Origin: Trinickia sp. Y13 | Lineage (GTDB): Bacteria; Pseudomonadota; Gammaproteobacteria; Burkholderiales; Burkholderiaceae | DNA: 64,000 nt | Assembly (NCBI RefSeq): GCF_029522115.1 | Contig: NZ_JAKWFK010000013.1 | Location: forward strand, 105,746-169,745 | Direction of reading: 5' to 3' | Shown: positions 46,943-56,757 of the stretch, one piece after another | Layout of the letters: each line of letters begins with the position of its first letter | How positions within the stretch are numbered: the stretch's first letter is position 1 | Notes under the pieces: model-generated | Told to the model about the DNA's origin: nothing | Database searches by the model: none | The model's input: the letters and a program-made list of their open reading frames with translations, nothing else | Translations under genes and position numbers: made by a program

Positions 46943-47419
46943 TTAGCGCGCGCGTTGAAGGCGGGGATGCTCGAGCAGCGCGCGCAAGCTTTCGGGCAAC
47001 GGCACCGAGCGGCCGGCCGCATAGTCGATCCAGACGCAGCGGGCGGCGCCGCGCGCATAGAGCGTGCCGGGATCGTCGGCGCGCCGCAATTCGAAGCCCG
47101 TATCGAAGCTGCTGCGGCCTGGCTTGGCAACCGACATCAGCCCGACCACGTCGCCCGGATAATGCAGCTGCCGCAGAAATTCCATCGAGGCGTTGACGAT
47201 CACGGGCCCCTGCCCTTGTTCGGCTCCGCCGACAAGACCCACCGCCTCGAACCAGCTGATCCGCACCTGCTCCATGTAGCGAAAGTACACCGTGTTGTTG
47301 ACGTGCCCGAACGCATCCATGTCGCCCCACCGAATCGGCATCGACATTTCAAACACGGGCTCGTAACCGTTGCTCGCCGCCGCCGTCACATCCATCACTT
47401 CCGCCACTTTTGCTTCCAC
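46943..47419 (-). CDS. Acyl-CoA thioesterase (4HBT family)
   Basis: This 158-residue hotdog-fold enzyme hydrolyses acyl-CoA. It has the 4HBT signature RWGDMDAFGHVNNTVYFRYME, where Asp is catalytic, then VVNASMEFLRQLHYPGD-like strands. The acyl group is not known; a link to the SDR gene 34 bases upstream on the same strand suggests fatty-acid metabolism. Confidence 0.9.
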   Translation of the reverse strand: MEAKVAEVMDVTAAASNGYEPVFEMSMPIRWGDMDAFGHVNNTVYFRYMEQVRISWFEAVGLVGGAEQGQGPVIVNASMEFLRQLHYPGDVVGLMSVAKPGRSSFDTGFELRRADDPGTLYARGAARCVWIDYAAGRSVPLPESLRALLEHPRLQRAR

Positions 47420-47453
47420 CTATTTCGAAACGCTTGAATAGACGCCCGCACGC

Positions 47454-48233
47454 TCAGGCGAGCGCGAAACCGTCGTCGGCCGCTATCACGGCGCCGTTGA
47501 TGTATTGCGATTCATCGGCCGCCAACAACAGCAGCAAGCCGTCCAGATCCTCCGGCTGCCCGACACGGCGGCGCGGCAGCATGGACAGCAGCTTCTGCCC
47601 CGACTCGGTGGACCAATGCGCGTGATTGATCTCCGTGTCGATGTAGCCCGGCGCGATAGCGTTCACGTTGATGCCGTGCCTGCCCCACTCGAGCGCCATG
47701 GCGCGCGTCATATGAACGACAGCGGCCTTGCTCATCGAATACAGCCCGATCTGCGGCAATACGCGCAGCCCCGCCACCGATGCGATGTTGATGATGCGGT
47801 AGGCCGGCTTCTGCGCCGGCCCGCCAGAGCGCATCATCATGCGCTTGGCCACCTCCTGCGCCACGAAAAACGCCCCGCGCGTGTTCGTGTCGAACACGTA
47901 TTCGTAGTCGGCCGGCGTGACTTCGGCGAGTTTTTGCGTCGTCGACACGCCGGAATTGTTCACCAGAATGTCGATCGTGCCGGCCTCGGTCTCGGCATGC
48001 GCGACGGCCGACTTGATGCTCTGGTAGTCGGTGACGTCCAGCGACACGACATGCGCCGCACCGCCCGACGCCTCGATCTCGGCGCGCAATTCCTTCAACC
48101 GTTCCACGCGCCGGCTCGCCAGCACGACCTTCGCCCCCGCCTGCGACAGCACCAGCGCGAAGCGCTTGCCGAGTCCGCTTGACGCGCCGGTAATCAGCGC
48201 GACCTTTCCCTCAAGGTTGATCGAACGGCCCAT
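47454..48233 (-). CDS. Short-chain dehydrogenase/reductase
   Basis: This 259-residue classical SDR has the NAD(P)-binding TGASSGLGKR, NNSGVST, catalytic Ser in NIASVAG and Tyr-Lys in YSMSK, and GYIDTEIN. The ASRR after strand 2 suggests NADP(H). The substrate is not known. It is divergent from the ETF-quinone oxidoreductase gene and ahead of the thioesterase, which suggests an acyl-CoA-related role. Confidence 0.9.
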   Translation of the reverse strand: MGRSINLEGKVALITGASSGLGKRFALVLSQAGAKVVLASRRVERLKELRAEIEASGGAAHVVSLDVTDYQSIKSAVAHAETEAGTIDILVNNSGVSTTQKLAEVTPADYEYVFDTNTRGAFFVAQEVAKRMMMRSGGPAQKPAYRIINIASVAGLRVLPQIGLYSMSKAAVVHMTRAMALEWGRHGINVNAIAPGYIDTEINHAHWSTESGQKLLSMLPRRRVGQPEDLDGLLLLLAADESQYINGAVIAADDGFALA

Positions 48234-48439
48234 ACTTGTTCCTTTAGTCGATTAACTTGCGCAAAACACGATCGAACGCCGGGACATGCAGCAACAAAAC
48301 GGCCGACACGGGCAGAGCCGCCACTCTATCACGTGAATAGAACGATCGTGCTAATCTCCGTGCATGCGGTTGCAGCGTCCCTATCGTTCGCTGACAATAC
48401 GAACCCGAAAAAAAGCATTCTAATGGCTAAGGAGCCTCA

Positions 48440-50113
48440 ATGACCCCCGAAAGTCTGATCGAGCAATATGGCCCCCGCGAGTCGATGGAATACGACGTCG
48501 TGATCGTCGGCGGCGGTCCCGCGGGTCTGTCCGCCGCTATTCGGCTCAAGCAGCTCGCACAGGAGAAGGGCGTCGAGCTGGGCGTGTGCGTGCTCGAGAA
48601 GGGGTCGGAGGTCGGGGCGCATATCCTCTCGGGCGCCGTGATGGACCCGCGCGCCATTAGCGAGCTGATTCCCGATTGGAAGGAAAAGGGCGCGCCGCTG
48701 AACGTGGAAGTGACGGAAGACCGGTTCCTGTTTCTGACCGAGAAGGGTGCCGTCAAAACGCCGAATTGGGCCCTGCCCGATATTTTCCAGAACCACGGCA
48801 ACTATGTGATCAGCCTGGCCAACGTCACGCGTTGGCTCGGCCAGCAAGCCGAAGCGCTCGGCGTGGAGATTTTCCCGGGCTTTGCCGCGGCCGAAGTGCT
48901 CTACCACGAGGATGGCTCGGTCAAAGGCGTCGCCACGGGCAACATGGGCATCGGCAAGGATGGCGAGCCCACGGAGAACTTCCAGCTCGGCATGGAGCTG
49001 CACGCGAAGTACACGCTTTTCTGCGAAGGCGCGCGCGGACATCTGGGCCGCCGACTGAACGAGAAGTTCAAGCTCGACCAAGGCTCGGACCCGCAGGTCT
49101 ACGGCATCGGCATCAAGGAGCTGTGGGAAATCGATCCTGCCAAGCATCAGCCGGGGCTCGTGATGCACACGGCCGGCTGGCCGCTCGATAGCAAGACGTA
49201 CGGCGGCTCGTTCCTGTATCACATCGACAACAACCAGGTGATGATCGGCTTCGTGGTCGGCCTGGGCTATTCGAATCCGTACCTCTCGCCGTTTGAGGAA
49301 TTCCAGCGCTACAAGACGCACCCGGAGATCCGCAAGATCCTCGAAGGAGGCAAGCGCATTTCGTATGGTGCACGTGCGATTACGGCAGGCGGGCTGATGT
49401 CGCTGCCCAAGCTCGTGTTTCCGGGCGGCGCGCTCGTAGGCGACGATGCCGGGTTCCTGAACGCGGCGCGCATCAAGGGCAGCCATGCGGCCATCAAGAC
49501 GGGCATGCTCGCCGCGCAGGCTGCATTCGACGCGGTGCAGGCGGGCCGCCAAAACGATGAACTCGTTGCATACCCCGACTCGTTTAAGCAATCGTGGCTG
49601 CACACGGAGCTGCATCGCTCCCGCAACTTCAAGCAGTGGATGAGCAAGGGCCTGTATCTGGGCACGCTGATGGTCGGGATCGAGCAGAAGCTGCTAAGCG
49701 GCAACGTGCCGTGGACGCTGCATCACCAGCATCGCGATCACGAAATGCTCAAGCCCGCGTCGCAATGCACACCGATCGCTTACCCGAAGCCCGACGGCAA
49801 GCTCACGTTCGACCGGCTTTCCTCCGTGTTTCTCTCGAACACGAATCACGAGGAGAACCAGCCTGCGCATTTGACGCTGAAAGACCCGTCGGTGCCGGTC
49901 AACGTCAATCTGCACACGTACGCAGGCCCCGAAGGGCGCTATTGCCCGGCGGCCGTGTACGAGTTCGTCAAAAGCGACGACGGCAGCGATCGCCTCGTCA
50001 TCAATGCGCAGAACTGCGTGCATTGCAAGACTTGCGACATCAAGGACCCGACGCAAAACATCGTGTGGGTCACGCCAGAAGGCGGCGGCGGGCCGAACTA
50101 CGCGAACATGTAA
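48440..50113 (+). CDS. Electron-transfer flavoprotein-ubiquinone oxidoreductase
   Basis: ETF-QO passes electrons from ETF, reduced by acyl-CoA and other dehydrogenases, to ubiquinone at the membrane. The 557-residue product has the FAD motif GGGPAGLSAAIRLKQ near residue 20, GAHILSGAVMDP, GARAITAGG and a C-terminal 4Fe-4S site in CVHCKTCDIKDP. AAGGAG lies seven bases before the ATG. Confidence 0.96.
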   Translation: MTPESLIEQYGPRESMEYDVVIVGGGPAGLSAAIRLKQLAQEKGVELGVCVLEKGSEVGAHILSGAVMDPRAISELIPDWKEKGAPLNVEVTEDRFLFLTEKGAVKTPNWALPDIFQNHGNYVISLANVTRWLGQQAEALGVEIFPGFAAAEVLYHEDGSVKGVATGNMGIGKDGEPTENFQLGMELHAKYTLFCEGARGHLGRRLNEKFKLDQGSDPQVYGIGIKELWEIDPAKHQPGLVMHTAGWPLDSKTYGGSFLYHIDNNQVMIGFVVGLGYSNPYLSPFEEFQRYKTHPEIRKILEGGKRISYGARAITAGGLMSLPKLVFPGGALVGDDAGFLNAARIKGSHAAIKTGMLAAQAAFDAVQAGRQNDELVAYPDSFKQSWLHTELHRSRNFKQWMSKGLYLGTLMVGIEQKLLSGNVPWTLHHQHRDHEMLKPASQCTPIAYPKPDGKLTFDRLSSVFLSNTNHEENQPAHLTLKDPSVPVNVNLHTYAGPEGRYCPAAVYEFVKSDDGSDRLVINAQNCVHCKTCDIKDPTQNIVWVTPEGGGGPNYANM

Positions 50114-50130
50114 GCGCTAACACGCGACGA

Positions 50131-50148
50131 GCCGCCCGCCCGGGCGGC
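50131..50148. terminator. GC-rich hairpin between convergent genes
   Basis: GCCGCCCG at 50131-50138 and CGGGCGGC at 50141-50148 form a dyad between the ETF-QO gene (+) and aroC (-). There is no T-run. Confidence 0.35.
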
Positions 50149-50191
50149 CGGCGATGCACGCAAATCGCTGCGAAATCGAGCGCCCGCAGGC

Positions 50192-51292
50192 TCAGTCCGC
50201 CCGGGCCGCGATCTTCGGCGTTGCGACGTGGACGTCGCCGCATTGCGCCCGATGGCGCAGGGCGTGGTCGATCAAAACGAGTGCAAGCATCGCTTCCGCG
50301 ATCGGCGTCGCACGAATACCGACACAGGGATCGTGGCGTCCGAACGTCTCGACCATGACAGGGTTGCCATGCTTGTCGATCGACCTGCGCGGCGTGCGGA
50401 TACTGGACGTGGGCTTGATCGCGATGGAAACCGTGATGTCCTGCCCGGTCGATATGCCGCCGAGCACACCGCCCGCGTGGTTTCCGATGAAGCCGCCCGG
50501 CGTGAGTTCATCGCCGTGGACCGACCCGCGTTGAGCCACGCTCGCGAACCCGGCGCCGATCTCAACGCCCTTGACTGCGTTGATCCCCATCATGGCGTGA
50601 GCAATGTCCGCGTCGAGCCGATCGAACAACGGCTCGCCCCAACCCACCGGGACGCCGCTCGCCACGACGTCGATACGAGCGCCAATGGAATCGCCATCCT
50701 TGCGTAGCGCATCCATATAGGCTTCGAGTTGGGGCACGACCTGCGCATTCGGCGCGAAAAAGGGGTTTTGCCGAACTTCAGACCAATCGACGAATGGAAT
50801 GTCGATTTCGCCGAGCGCGCTCATATAGCCACGCACTTTCACGCCGAACTTCTCGCTCAACCATTTCTTGGCGACCGCGCCTGCGGCCACAGTGGGCGCC
50901 GTCAATCGCGCGGACGAACGCCCGCCGCCGCGAAAGTCGCGCACGCCATACTTGTGCCAGTACGTGTAATCGGCATGGCCGGGACGGAACGTTTCGGCGA
51001 TGTTGCCGTAATCCTTGCTGCGTTGATCGGTATTGCGGATCAGCAGCGCAATGGGCGCCCCCGTAGTCGTGCCCTCGAACACGCCCGATAGGATTTCGAC
51101 TTTGTCCTCTTCTTGCCGCTGCGTGACATGGCGCGAGGTACCGGGTTTGCGGCGATCGAGTTCGCCTTGGATATCGGCCTCGACGAGCGCCATCCCCGGC
51201 GGGCAGCCGTCGATCACGCAGCCGATCGCCGGCCCGTGCGATTCGCCGAACGTCGTGACGGTGAATAGCGTGCCGATAGTGTTGCCGGACAT
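50192..51292 (-). CDS. aroC: Chorismate synthase
   Basis: AroC makes chorismate from 5-enolpyruvylshikimate-3-phosphate and needs reduced FMN. The 366-residue product has all signatures: [45 protein letters not shown] and the C-terminal [18 protein letters not shown]. It converges with the ETF-QO gene. Confidence 0.97.
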   Translation of the reverse strand: MSGNTIGTLFTVTTFGESHGPAIGCVIDGCPPGMALVEADIQGELDRRKPGTSRHVTQRQEEDKVEILSGVFEGTTTGAPIALLIRNTDQRSKDYGNIAETFRPGHADYTYWHKYGVRDFRGGGRSSARLTAPTVAAGAVAKKWLSEKFGVKVRGYMSALGEIDIPFVDWSEVRQNPFFAPNAQVVPQLEAYMDALRKDGDSIGARIDVVASGVPVGWGEPLFDRLDADIAHAMMGINAVKGVEIGAGFASVAQRGSVHGDELTPGGFIGNHAGGVLGGISTGQDITVSIAIKPTSSIRTPRRSIDKHGNPVMVETFGRHDPCVGIRATPIAEAMLALVLIDHALRHRAQCGDVHVATPKIAARAD

Positions 51293-51394
51293 GAGCGTTG
51301 CCTCAGAGAAAAATGGATGAGCAAAGCGCTATTATGCCCTGCCGCGACCGGCATACGCGCTAGCCCGGGCCAGCGCGGCACCCCTGTAGGGCAC

Positions 51395-53332
51395 CTAGCG
51401 GCGCGCGCCGCGCAAGTCGGTGACGATGCGCTGCAGCGTCTCGGGCGTGGCTGCCTCAGGATGCAGCGGCTCCCCCACCGCCAGCGTGAGACGACTCATC
51501 ATGCCCTTTTTGATCGGGCGCGGCCAACGCGCGTCGGCATGACGCGAGAACACGCTGCCCCACAGCCCGCGCAACGCCACGGGAATCACCGGCACCGGAG
51601 TGCGCTCGACGATCCGCGTGACGCCTTGGCGGAAGGGATTGATTTCGCCATCGCGGGTGAGCTTGCCTTCGGGGAAGATGCACACGAGCTCGCCTTCGGC
51701 CAACGCCGCGGCGCACGCATCGTAGGCACGCTCGAGCATCGCGGCGTCCTCGTGCGCCGGCGCGATCGGAATCGCCTTGCTATGCCGAAACAGCCAGCCG
51801 GCGAACGGTGTGCGGAAAATACGATGATCCATCACGAACCGGATGGGCCGTGGGCTCTCGGCCATGATCACGACGGCATCGACATAGCTGACGTGATTGC
51901 AAACGAGCACGGCTGCGCCTTCCTCCGGGATGCGCTCCGCATGCACGAGACGAATCCGGTAGAACGTATGGACGAGCAGCCAGGCGATGAAGCGCAGCAA
52001 AAATTCGGGCACGAGCGAATAAATATAGGCTGCGACCGCAATGTTGAGCAAAGCCGTGACCGCAAACAGGCCGGGAATGCTGACGCCTGCTGCAGTGAGC
52101 GCAATCGCCATGAGCGCCGAGACGATCATGAAGAACGCATTGAGGATATTGTTCGCCGCGATGATGCGCGCCCGGTGCGTCGACTGGCTGCGGCTTTGGA
52201 TCAGCGCGTAGAGCGGCACGCTATAGAAGCCGCCGAACATCGCGAGCAGGAATAGATCGGCGAGAATGCGCCAGTGGCGGGCGTGCGCTAGAAATTCGCC
52301 GACGCCGATCAGCCGCCCCGGCAACGGTAGCCCGCGACTCGCCCAATACAGATCGAGCGCGAATACGCTGATGCCGATCGAGCCGAGCGGCACGAGGCCG
52401 ATCTCGACGCGCCGCTTCGATAGCCGCTCGCACAGCAGCGAGCCGGTCCCGATACCGACCGAAAACGTGGCGAGCAGCACGGTCACGACGTCCGGATCGG
52501 CGGACAGCACATCCTTGGCGTAACTGAAAAACGACGTGAGGAAAGTCGCGCCGACGAACCAGAGCCAGGAGATGCCAAGCAAGCTCAGGAACACGGTGCG
52601 GTTTTGGCGAGCGAGGGCGAGGTTGCGCCATGTCTCGGTGATCGGATTCCAATTGATCCGCAATTGCGGCTGGGGCGCAGGCGAGACCGGCACCCAACTC
52701 GACGCCGACCGCCCTATCAGCGCAACGACGAGGCAGGTGCCCGCCAGCAGCCACGCGCCCAAGCCGGAAGCCGCCGCCGCGGCGCCGCCGACAATCGTGC
52801 CGATCAGAATGGCGACGAACGTGCCCATTTCGACGAGGCCGTTGCCGCCGACGAGCTCGCGATCGTCCAAATGCTGAGGCAGATAAGCGTATTTGACCGG
52901 GCCGAAGACCGTGGAATGCACCCCCATCAGGAAAGTGCAGAGGTACAGCAGCGGCGCGTGATGCGTGACGAAGCCGGCGCCGCCGATCAACATCACGGCG
53001 ATCTCGAACGTCTTGACCCAGCGCGTGAGCTTCGCTTTGTCGTACTTATCGGCGATCTGCCCCGACGTAGCCGAGAACAGAACGAACGGCAGGATAAATA
53101 TGGCGGAAATCAGGAACGCCGCAGTCTTGGCGTCGACGCCCGAAAAGCGCGCCGTTTGAAACGTCACGAGCGAACTGAAGCCAACCTTGAAAACGTTATC
53201 ATTCAGTGCACCGAGAAACTGCGCCCAAAAGAACGGCGCAAATCGCCGCTCGCGGAACAACGTGAACTGAGAATGGGTTTCGCGCGGAGCGCGGCGCGGC
53301 AACGGAGCGGCGGGCAGCGGTTGATCACTCAT
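51395..53332 (-). CDS. LplT-type MFS transporter fused to PlsC acyltransferase
   Basis: The first 430 residues are a major-facilitator transporter of the LplT type, with FWAQFLGALNDNVFKVG near the start and about twelve segments. From about 440 a PlsC-type acyltransferase follows, with its catalytic HX4D (H480 to D485 in NHVSYVD) and FPEGKLTRDG. In E. coli LplT flips lysophospholipids and the separate Aas re-acylates them. The fusion couples both steps. ATG 53332 is chosen; the open frame continues without meaning to 53830. Confidence 0.92.
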   Translation of the reverse strand: MSDQPLPAAPLPRRAPRETHSQFTLFRERRFAPFFWAQFLGALNDNVFKVGFSSLVTFQTARFSGVDAKTAAFLISAIFILPFVLFSATSGQIADKYDKAKLTRWVKTFEIAVMLIGGAGFVTHHAPLLYLCTFLMGVHSTVFGPVKYAYLPQHLDDRELVGGNGLVEMGTFVAILIGTIVGGAAAAASGLGAWLLAGTCLVVALIGRSASSWVPVSPAPQPQLRINWNPITETWRNLALARQNRTVFLSLLGISWLWFVGATFLTSFFSYAKDVLSADPDVVTVLLATFSVGIGTGSLLCERLSKRRVEIGLVPLGSIGISVFALDLYWASRGLPLPGRLIGVGEFLAHARHWRILADLFLLAMFGGFYSVPLYALIQSRSQSTHRARIIAANNILNAFFMIVSALMAIALTAAGVSIPGLFAVTALLNIAVAAYIYSLVPEFLLRFIAWLLVHTFYRIRLVHAERIPEEGAAVLVCNHVSYVDAVVIMAESPRPIRFVMDHRIFRTPFAGWLFRHSKAIPIAPAHEDAAMLERAYDACAAALAEGELVCIFPEGKLTRDGEINPFRQGVTRIVERTPVPVIPVALRGLWGSVFSRHADARWPRPIKKGMMSRLTLAVGEPLHPEAATPETLQRIVTDLRGARR

Positions 53333-53355
53333 GCGTCGAACGGACCAGGCCCCGC

Positions 53356-53814
53356 TCAGCGCGTATCGCGCGCCTGACCGTCCTCGGGCCAATCGCGGAT
53401 GTATGCCTTGAGCATGCGATTCTCGAAGCTTTGCTCCTCCACGACGGCCTTGGCGACGTCGTAGAACGAGATGACGCCCATCAGGGTGCGATTCTCCATG
53501 ACGGGCAGATACCGGACGTGGTGCTCGAGCATCATGCGGCGCACTTCGTTGACGTCCGTCTCGGGGGTGCAGGTGATCGGGTGATCGTCCATCACCTTGC
53601 GGATCGTGACCGCGCCGACGCTGCCATCGTTCTGCTTGAGCGTCAGGATGATTTCGCGAAACGTCAGCATGCCGACGAGATCGCCGAATTCCATGACGAC
53701 GAGCGAACCGATGTCGTGCTCGGCCATCGTGCTGACCGCCTGGCTCAGCGGCGTATCGGGCGTAACCGTGTACAACGTGTTGCCCTTGACCTTCAAGATG
53801 TCGCTGACTCTCAT
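53356..53814 (-). CDS. CBS-domain protein
   Basis: This 152-residue protein is a pair of CBS domains (about 1-60 and 75-130), with TPDTPLSQAVSTMAEHDIGSL and MLEHHVRYLPVMENRTLMGV. CBS pairs bind adenosine nucleotides and often regulate a partner. ATG 53814 begins MRVSDILK and has GGGAGA upstream. It lies 23 bases before the transporter-acyltransferase gene on the same strand. Confidence 0.88.
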   Translation of the reverse strand: MRVSDILKVKGNTLYTVTPDTPLSQAVSTMAEHDIGSLVVMEFGDLVGMLTFREIILTLKQNDGSVGAVTIRKVMDDHPITCTPETDVNEVRRMMLEHHVRYLPVMENRTLMGVISFYDVAKAVVEEQSFENRMLKAYIRDWPEDGQARDTR

Positions 53815-53995
53815 GGCGCTCTCCCGACAAAGCTTCAATGGATCGGTCGATCCTAGCGGAAAGGTTCGCAAAAGGAAAGCGAGGCGCAAGGTCCTAGGAC
53901 TGATGGAACCCCGTACGAGAGCGGTCCGGCCAACGGCAAGCCGGTGTACGATGGCCGCCACCGCAACCTTTGCCGGGCGCCGCCCGGCCGACGCC

Positions 53996-55312
53996 ATGTC
54001 CGCCAACCGCTTCGACACGCTCGCCGTGCATGCCGGCGCGGCCCCCGACCCCGCAACGGGGGCGCGCGCCACGCCCATCTATCAAAGCACCGCCTTCGTC
54101 TTTCGCGACGCCGACCATGCCGCCGCCCTATTCAACATGGAGCGCGCCGGCCACGTCTATTCCCGCATCTCGAATCCGACCGTCGCGGTATTCGAGGAGC
54201 GCGTCGCCGCGCTAGAGAACGGCGTCGGCGCGATCGGCGCCGCCAGCGGCCAGGCGGCGCTCCATCTGGCCATCGCCACGTTGATGGGCGCAGGCTCCCA
54301 TATCGTCGCCTCGAGCGCGCTATATGGCGGCTCGCACAATCTGCTGCATTACACGCTGCGACGCTTCGGCATCGAGACGACGTTCGTCAGGCCGGGCGAT
54401 CTCGCTGCGTGGCGGGCGGCTGTTCGCCCCAACACGCGCTTGCTGTTGGGCGAAACGCTCGGCAATCCGAACCTGGACGTGCTCGACATCGCGGCGCTCG
54501 CCGAGATCGCGCACGCGCATGCGATTCCGCTGCTCGTCGATTCGACTTTCACGACCCCGTACCTCATCAAGCCGTTCGAGCACGGCGCCGATTTCGTCTA
54601 CCACTCGGCGACGAAGTTCTTGGGCGGCCACGGCACCACCATTGGCGGCGTGCTGGTCGACGGCGGCACATTCGATTTCGCCGCGTCGGGGCGCTTTCCC
54701 GAATTCACCGAGCCTTACGACGGCTTCCACGGCATGGTGTTCGCCGAAGAAAGCACGGTGGCGCCTTTCCTGCTGCGCGCACGCCGGGAAGGCCTGCGCG
54801 ATTTCGGCGCATGCCTGCACCCGCAGGCCGCGTGGCAGTTGCTACAGGGCATCGAGACCTTGCCGTTGCGCATGGAGCGGCACGTCGCCAACACACGCAA
54901 AGTCGTCCAATTTCTCGCGGCCCAGGCCGCCGTGGAATCGGTCGCCTACCCCGAGTTGGAATCGCATCCCGATTACGCGCTAGCCAAACGCTTGCTGCCG
55001 CGCGGCGCCGGCGCCGTCGTCAGCTTCAACTTACGGGGCGATCGCGCTGCAGGGCGCCGCTTCATCGAATCCTTGACGCTGTTCTCGCATCTGGCCAATG
55101 TCGGCGATGCGCGCTCGCTCGTCATTCACCCCGCTTCCACCACGCATTTCCGCATGGACGCCGCCGCGCTGGCTGGCGCCGGCATCACCGAAGGCACGAT
55201 CCGACTGTCGATCGGCCTCGAGGATCCCGACGATCTCATCGACGATCTCAAACGCGCCTTCAAAGCCGCGGGCAAAGCCACGGCGGGCGCGTCTGCGAAA
55301 AGGGAGAATTGA
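53996..55312 (+). CDS. O-acetylhomoserine sulfhydrylase-type enzyme
   Basis: This 438-residue PLP enzyme belongs to the Cys/Met metabolism family. Its size and sequence (FDTLAVHAGAAPDP, VYSRISNPTVAVFEER, the PLP lysine in HSATKFLGGHGTTIGG, and SLVIHPASTTHFRM) fit O-acetylhomoserine sulfhydrylase (MetY), which makes homocysteine from sulfide; O-acetylhomoserine is inferred. An ATG at 53951 is an alternative start. It is divergent from the CBS gene and its stop lies one base before the next ATG. Confidence 0.9.
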   Translation: MSANRFDTLAVHAGAAPDPATGARATPIYQSTAFVFRDADHAAALFNMERAGHVYSRISNPTVAVFEERVAALENGVGAIGAASGQAALHLAIATLMGAGSHIVASSALYGGSHNLLHYTLRRFGIETTFVRPGDLAAWRAAVRPNTRLLLGETLGNPNLDVLDIAALAEIAHAHAIPLLVDSTFTTPYLIKPFEHGADFVYHSATKFLGGHGTTIGGVLVDGGTFDFAASGRFPEFTEPYDGFHGMVFAEESTVAPFLLRARREGLRDFGACLHPQAAWQLLQGIETLPLRMERHVANTRKVVQFLAAQAAVESVAYPELESHPDYALAKRLLPRGAGAVVSFNLRGDRAAGRRFIESLTLFSHLANVGDARSLVIHPASTTHFRMDAAALAGAGITEGTIRLSIGLEDPDDLIDDLKRAFKAAGKATAGASAKREN

Positions 55313-55313
55313 C

Positions 55314-56150
55314 ATGATCGTGACCGTCCAAGGCAAGCCGGCCTACGCCTATACCGGCGGCAAGCGCTTCGACCCGGCGCTGCCCACCGCCGTGTTCGTC
55401 CATGGCGCGCAGCACGACCACAGCGTGTGGGCGCTGCAAAGCCGCTACTTTGCGCACCACGGCTTCAACGTGCTCGCCGTCGATCTACCCGGGCACTGCC
55501 GCAGCGAGGGCCCCGCGAAAACCACGATCGAGGCGCTGGCCGATTGGCTGGCCGACCTGCTCGACGCCGTCGGCGCCCCCGCCGCGCTCGTCATCGGCCA
55601 CAGCATGGGCTCGCTCGTCGCGCTCGATTTCGCCGGCCGTCACCCTGCGCGCGCGCTCGGCGCCGCTCTCTTGGCGACGGCCGTTCCCATGGCCGTTTCC
55701 GACGCGCTGCTCGCTGCCGCGCTCGAACGCGAGCCGGAAGCGATCGACCTCGTGAATCGCTGGTCGCACTCGAGCATCGCCGCGAAACCGTCTTGCCCCG
55801 GCCCCGGCTTTTGGCTCCACGGCGTGAACCAGCGCCTCATGGAACGCGTTTCGGCGCGCGGCGAGGCGCACCTGTTTCATACCGACTTCGCGGCGTGCAA
55901 CGCCTACGCGCAGGGGCTCGAGCGCGCCGCGCAAGTGCGCTGCCCGGTGCGCCTCGTGCTGGGCGCAAAGGACGTGATGACGCCGCCTCGGGCAACGCGC
56001 GCGCTCGTGCAAGCCCTCCAATCCGGCGGTGCGCCGGTGGACGTCGTCACGCTGGAGGCCGGACACGCGCTGATGACCGAGCAGCCCGATGCCGCGCTCG
56101 ATGCACTGTTCGCCTTCGCACGCACCGTTGCCGCGACGCAATCGGCTTGA
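55314..56150 (+). CDS. Alpha/beta hydrolase coupled to the sulfhydrylase gene
   Basis: This 278-residue protein has the alpha/beta hydrolase landmarks: HGAQHDHSVW, VDLPGHCRSEG, nucleophile elbow IGHSMGS, acid in GAKDVMTPP and base in EAGHALM. The start is one base after the sulfhydrylase stop with AGGGAGA upstream, so the two are co-translated. It is not homoserine acetyltransferase, which is larger. The substrate is not known. Confidence 0.87.
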   Translation: MIVTVQGKPAYAYTGGKRFDPALPTAVFVHGAQHDHSVWALQSRYFAHHGFNVLAVDLPGHCRSEGPAKTTIEALADWLADLLDAVGAPAALVIGHSMGSLVALDFAGRHPARALGAALLATAVPMAVSDALLAAALEREPEAIDLVNRWSHSSIAAKPSCPGPGFWLHGVNQRLMERVSARGEAHLFHTDFAACNAYAQGLERAAQVRCPVRLVLGAKDVMTPPRATRALVQALQSGGAPVDVVTLEAGHALMTEQPDAALDALFAFARTVAATQSA

Positions 56151-56332
56151 CGCGCGGCGCACGCCGCGCCTGCGCCGATAGGCCGTAAGGACGAGTTGCG
56201 CCTTCGCGGCGATCGCCGGACAATGAGTTTTGTCAGTCCAGGGCGGCGCGCGGCCGTGGCATGCTCTCGTGCCCCGCGTGGCGGCGCTCGCCGTGGCGCG
56301 CACTCGTGCGCAACCGCGAACGGGAGGATGCG

Positions 56333-56653
56333 ATGGCTCACAACGCTCATACAGCCCATTTCGGCAGTTTCGCCGAGTTTTATCCCTTTTATCTGGGCGA
56401 GCACCGCAACCCAATCTGTCGCCGCCTGCATTTCGTCGGCTCGCTCGGCGTGATCGGCTGCTTGGCGATGGCGGTCGCGACGATGGCCTGGCCTTGGCTG
56501 CCCGCGGCCGTCGTCTGCGGCTACGGGTTCGCCTGGGTTGGCCATTTCTTCTTCGAGAAGAACCGCCCCGCCACGTTTCGCCATCCGCTTTACAGCCTCA
56601 TGGGCGACTGGGTGATGTTCAAGGACATCTGCGTCGGCAAAATTACGCTCTAG
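56333..56653 (+). CDS. Mpo1-like (DUF962) membrane protein
   Basis: This 106-residue protein matches the DUF962/Mpo1 family: SFAEFYPFYLGEHRNPICRR, a two-helix membrane pair and HFFFEKNRPATFRHPLYSLM with conserved His residues. Yeast Mpo1 is an Fe2+-dependent dioxygenase of 2-hydroxy fatty acids, so a lipid role is plausible. ATG 56333 is chosen because GGGAGGA lies four bases upstream. Confidence 0.88.
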   Translation: MAHNAHTAHFGSFAEFYPFYLGEHRNPICRRLHFVGSLGVIGCLAMAVATMAWPWLPAAVVCGYGFAWVGHFFFEKNRPATFRHPLYSLMGDWVMFKDICVGKITL

Positions 56654-56679
56654 GCGCGAGCCGGTGCACGAAGCGCGCT

Positions 56680-56708
56680 CGGGCGCCGCTCGCTTGCGGC
56701 GGCGCCCG
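56680..56708. terminator. 9-bp GC hairpin between convergent genes
   Basis: CGGGCGCCG at 56680-56688 pairs with CGGCGCCCG at 56700-56708 around an 11-base loop. It lies between the Mpo1-like gene (+) and the YihY gene (-). There is no T-run. Confidence 0.45.
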
Positions 56709-56757
56709 GCCGCTGGGGCAACTGCCTTTAGGGCACAGCGCGGCGATAACGTGGCCG

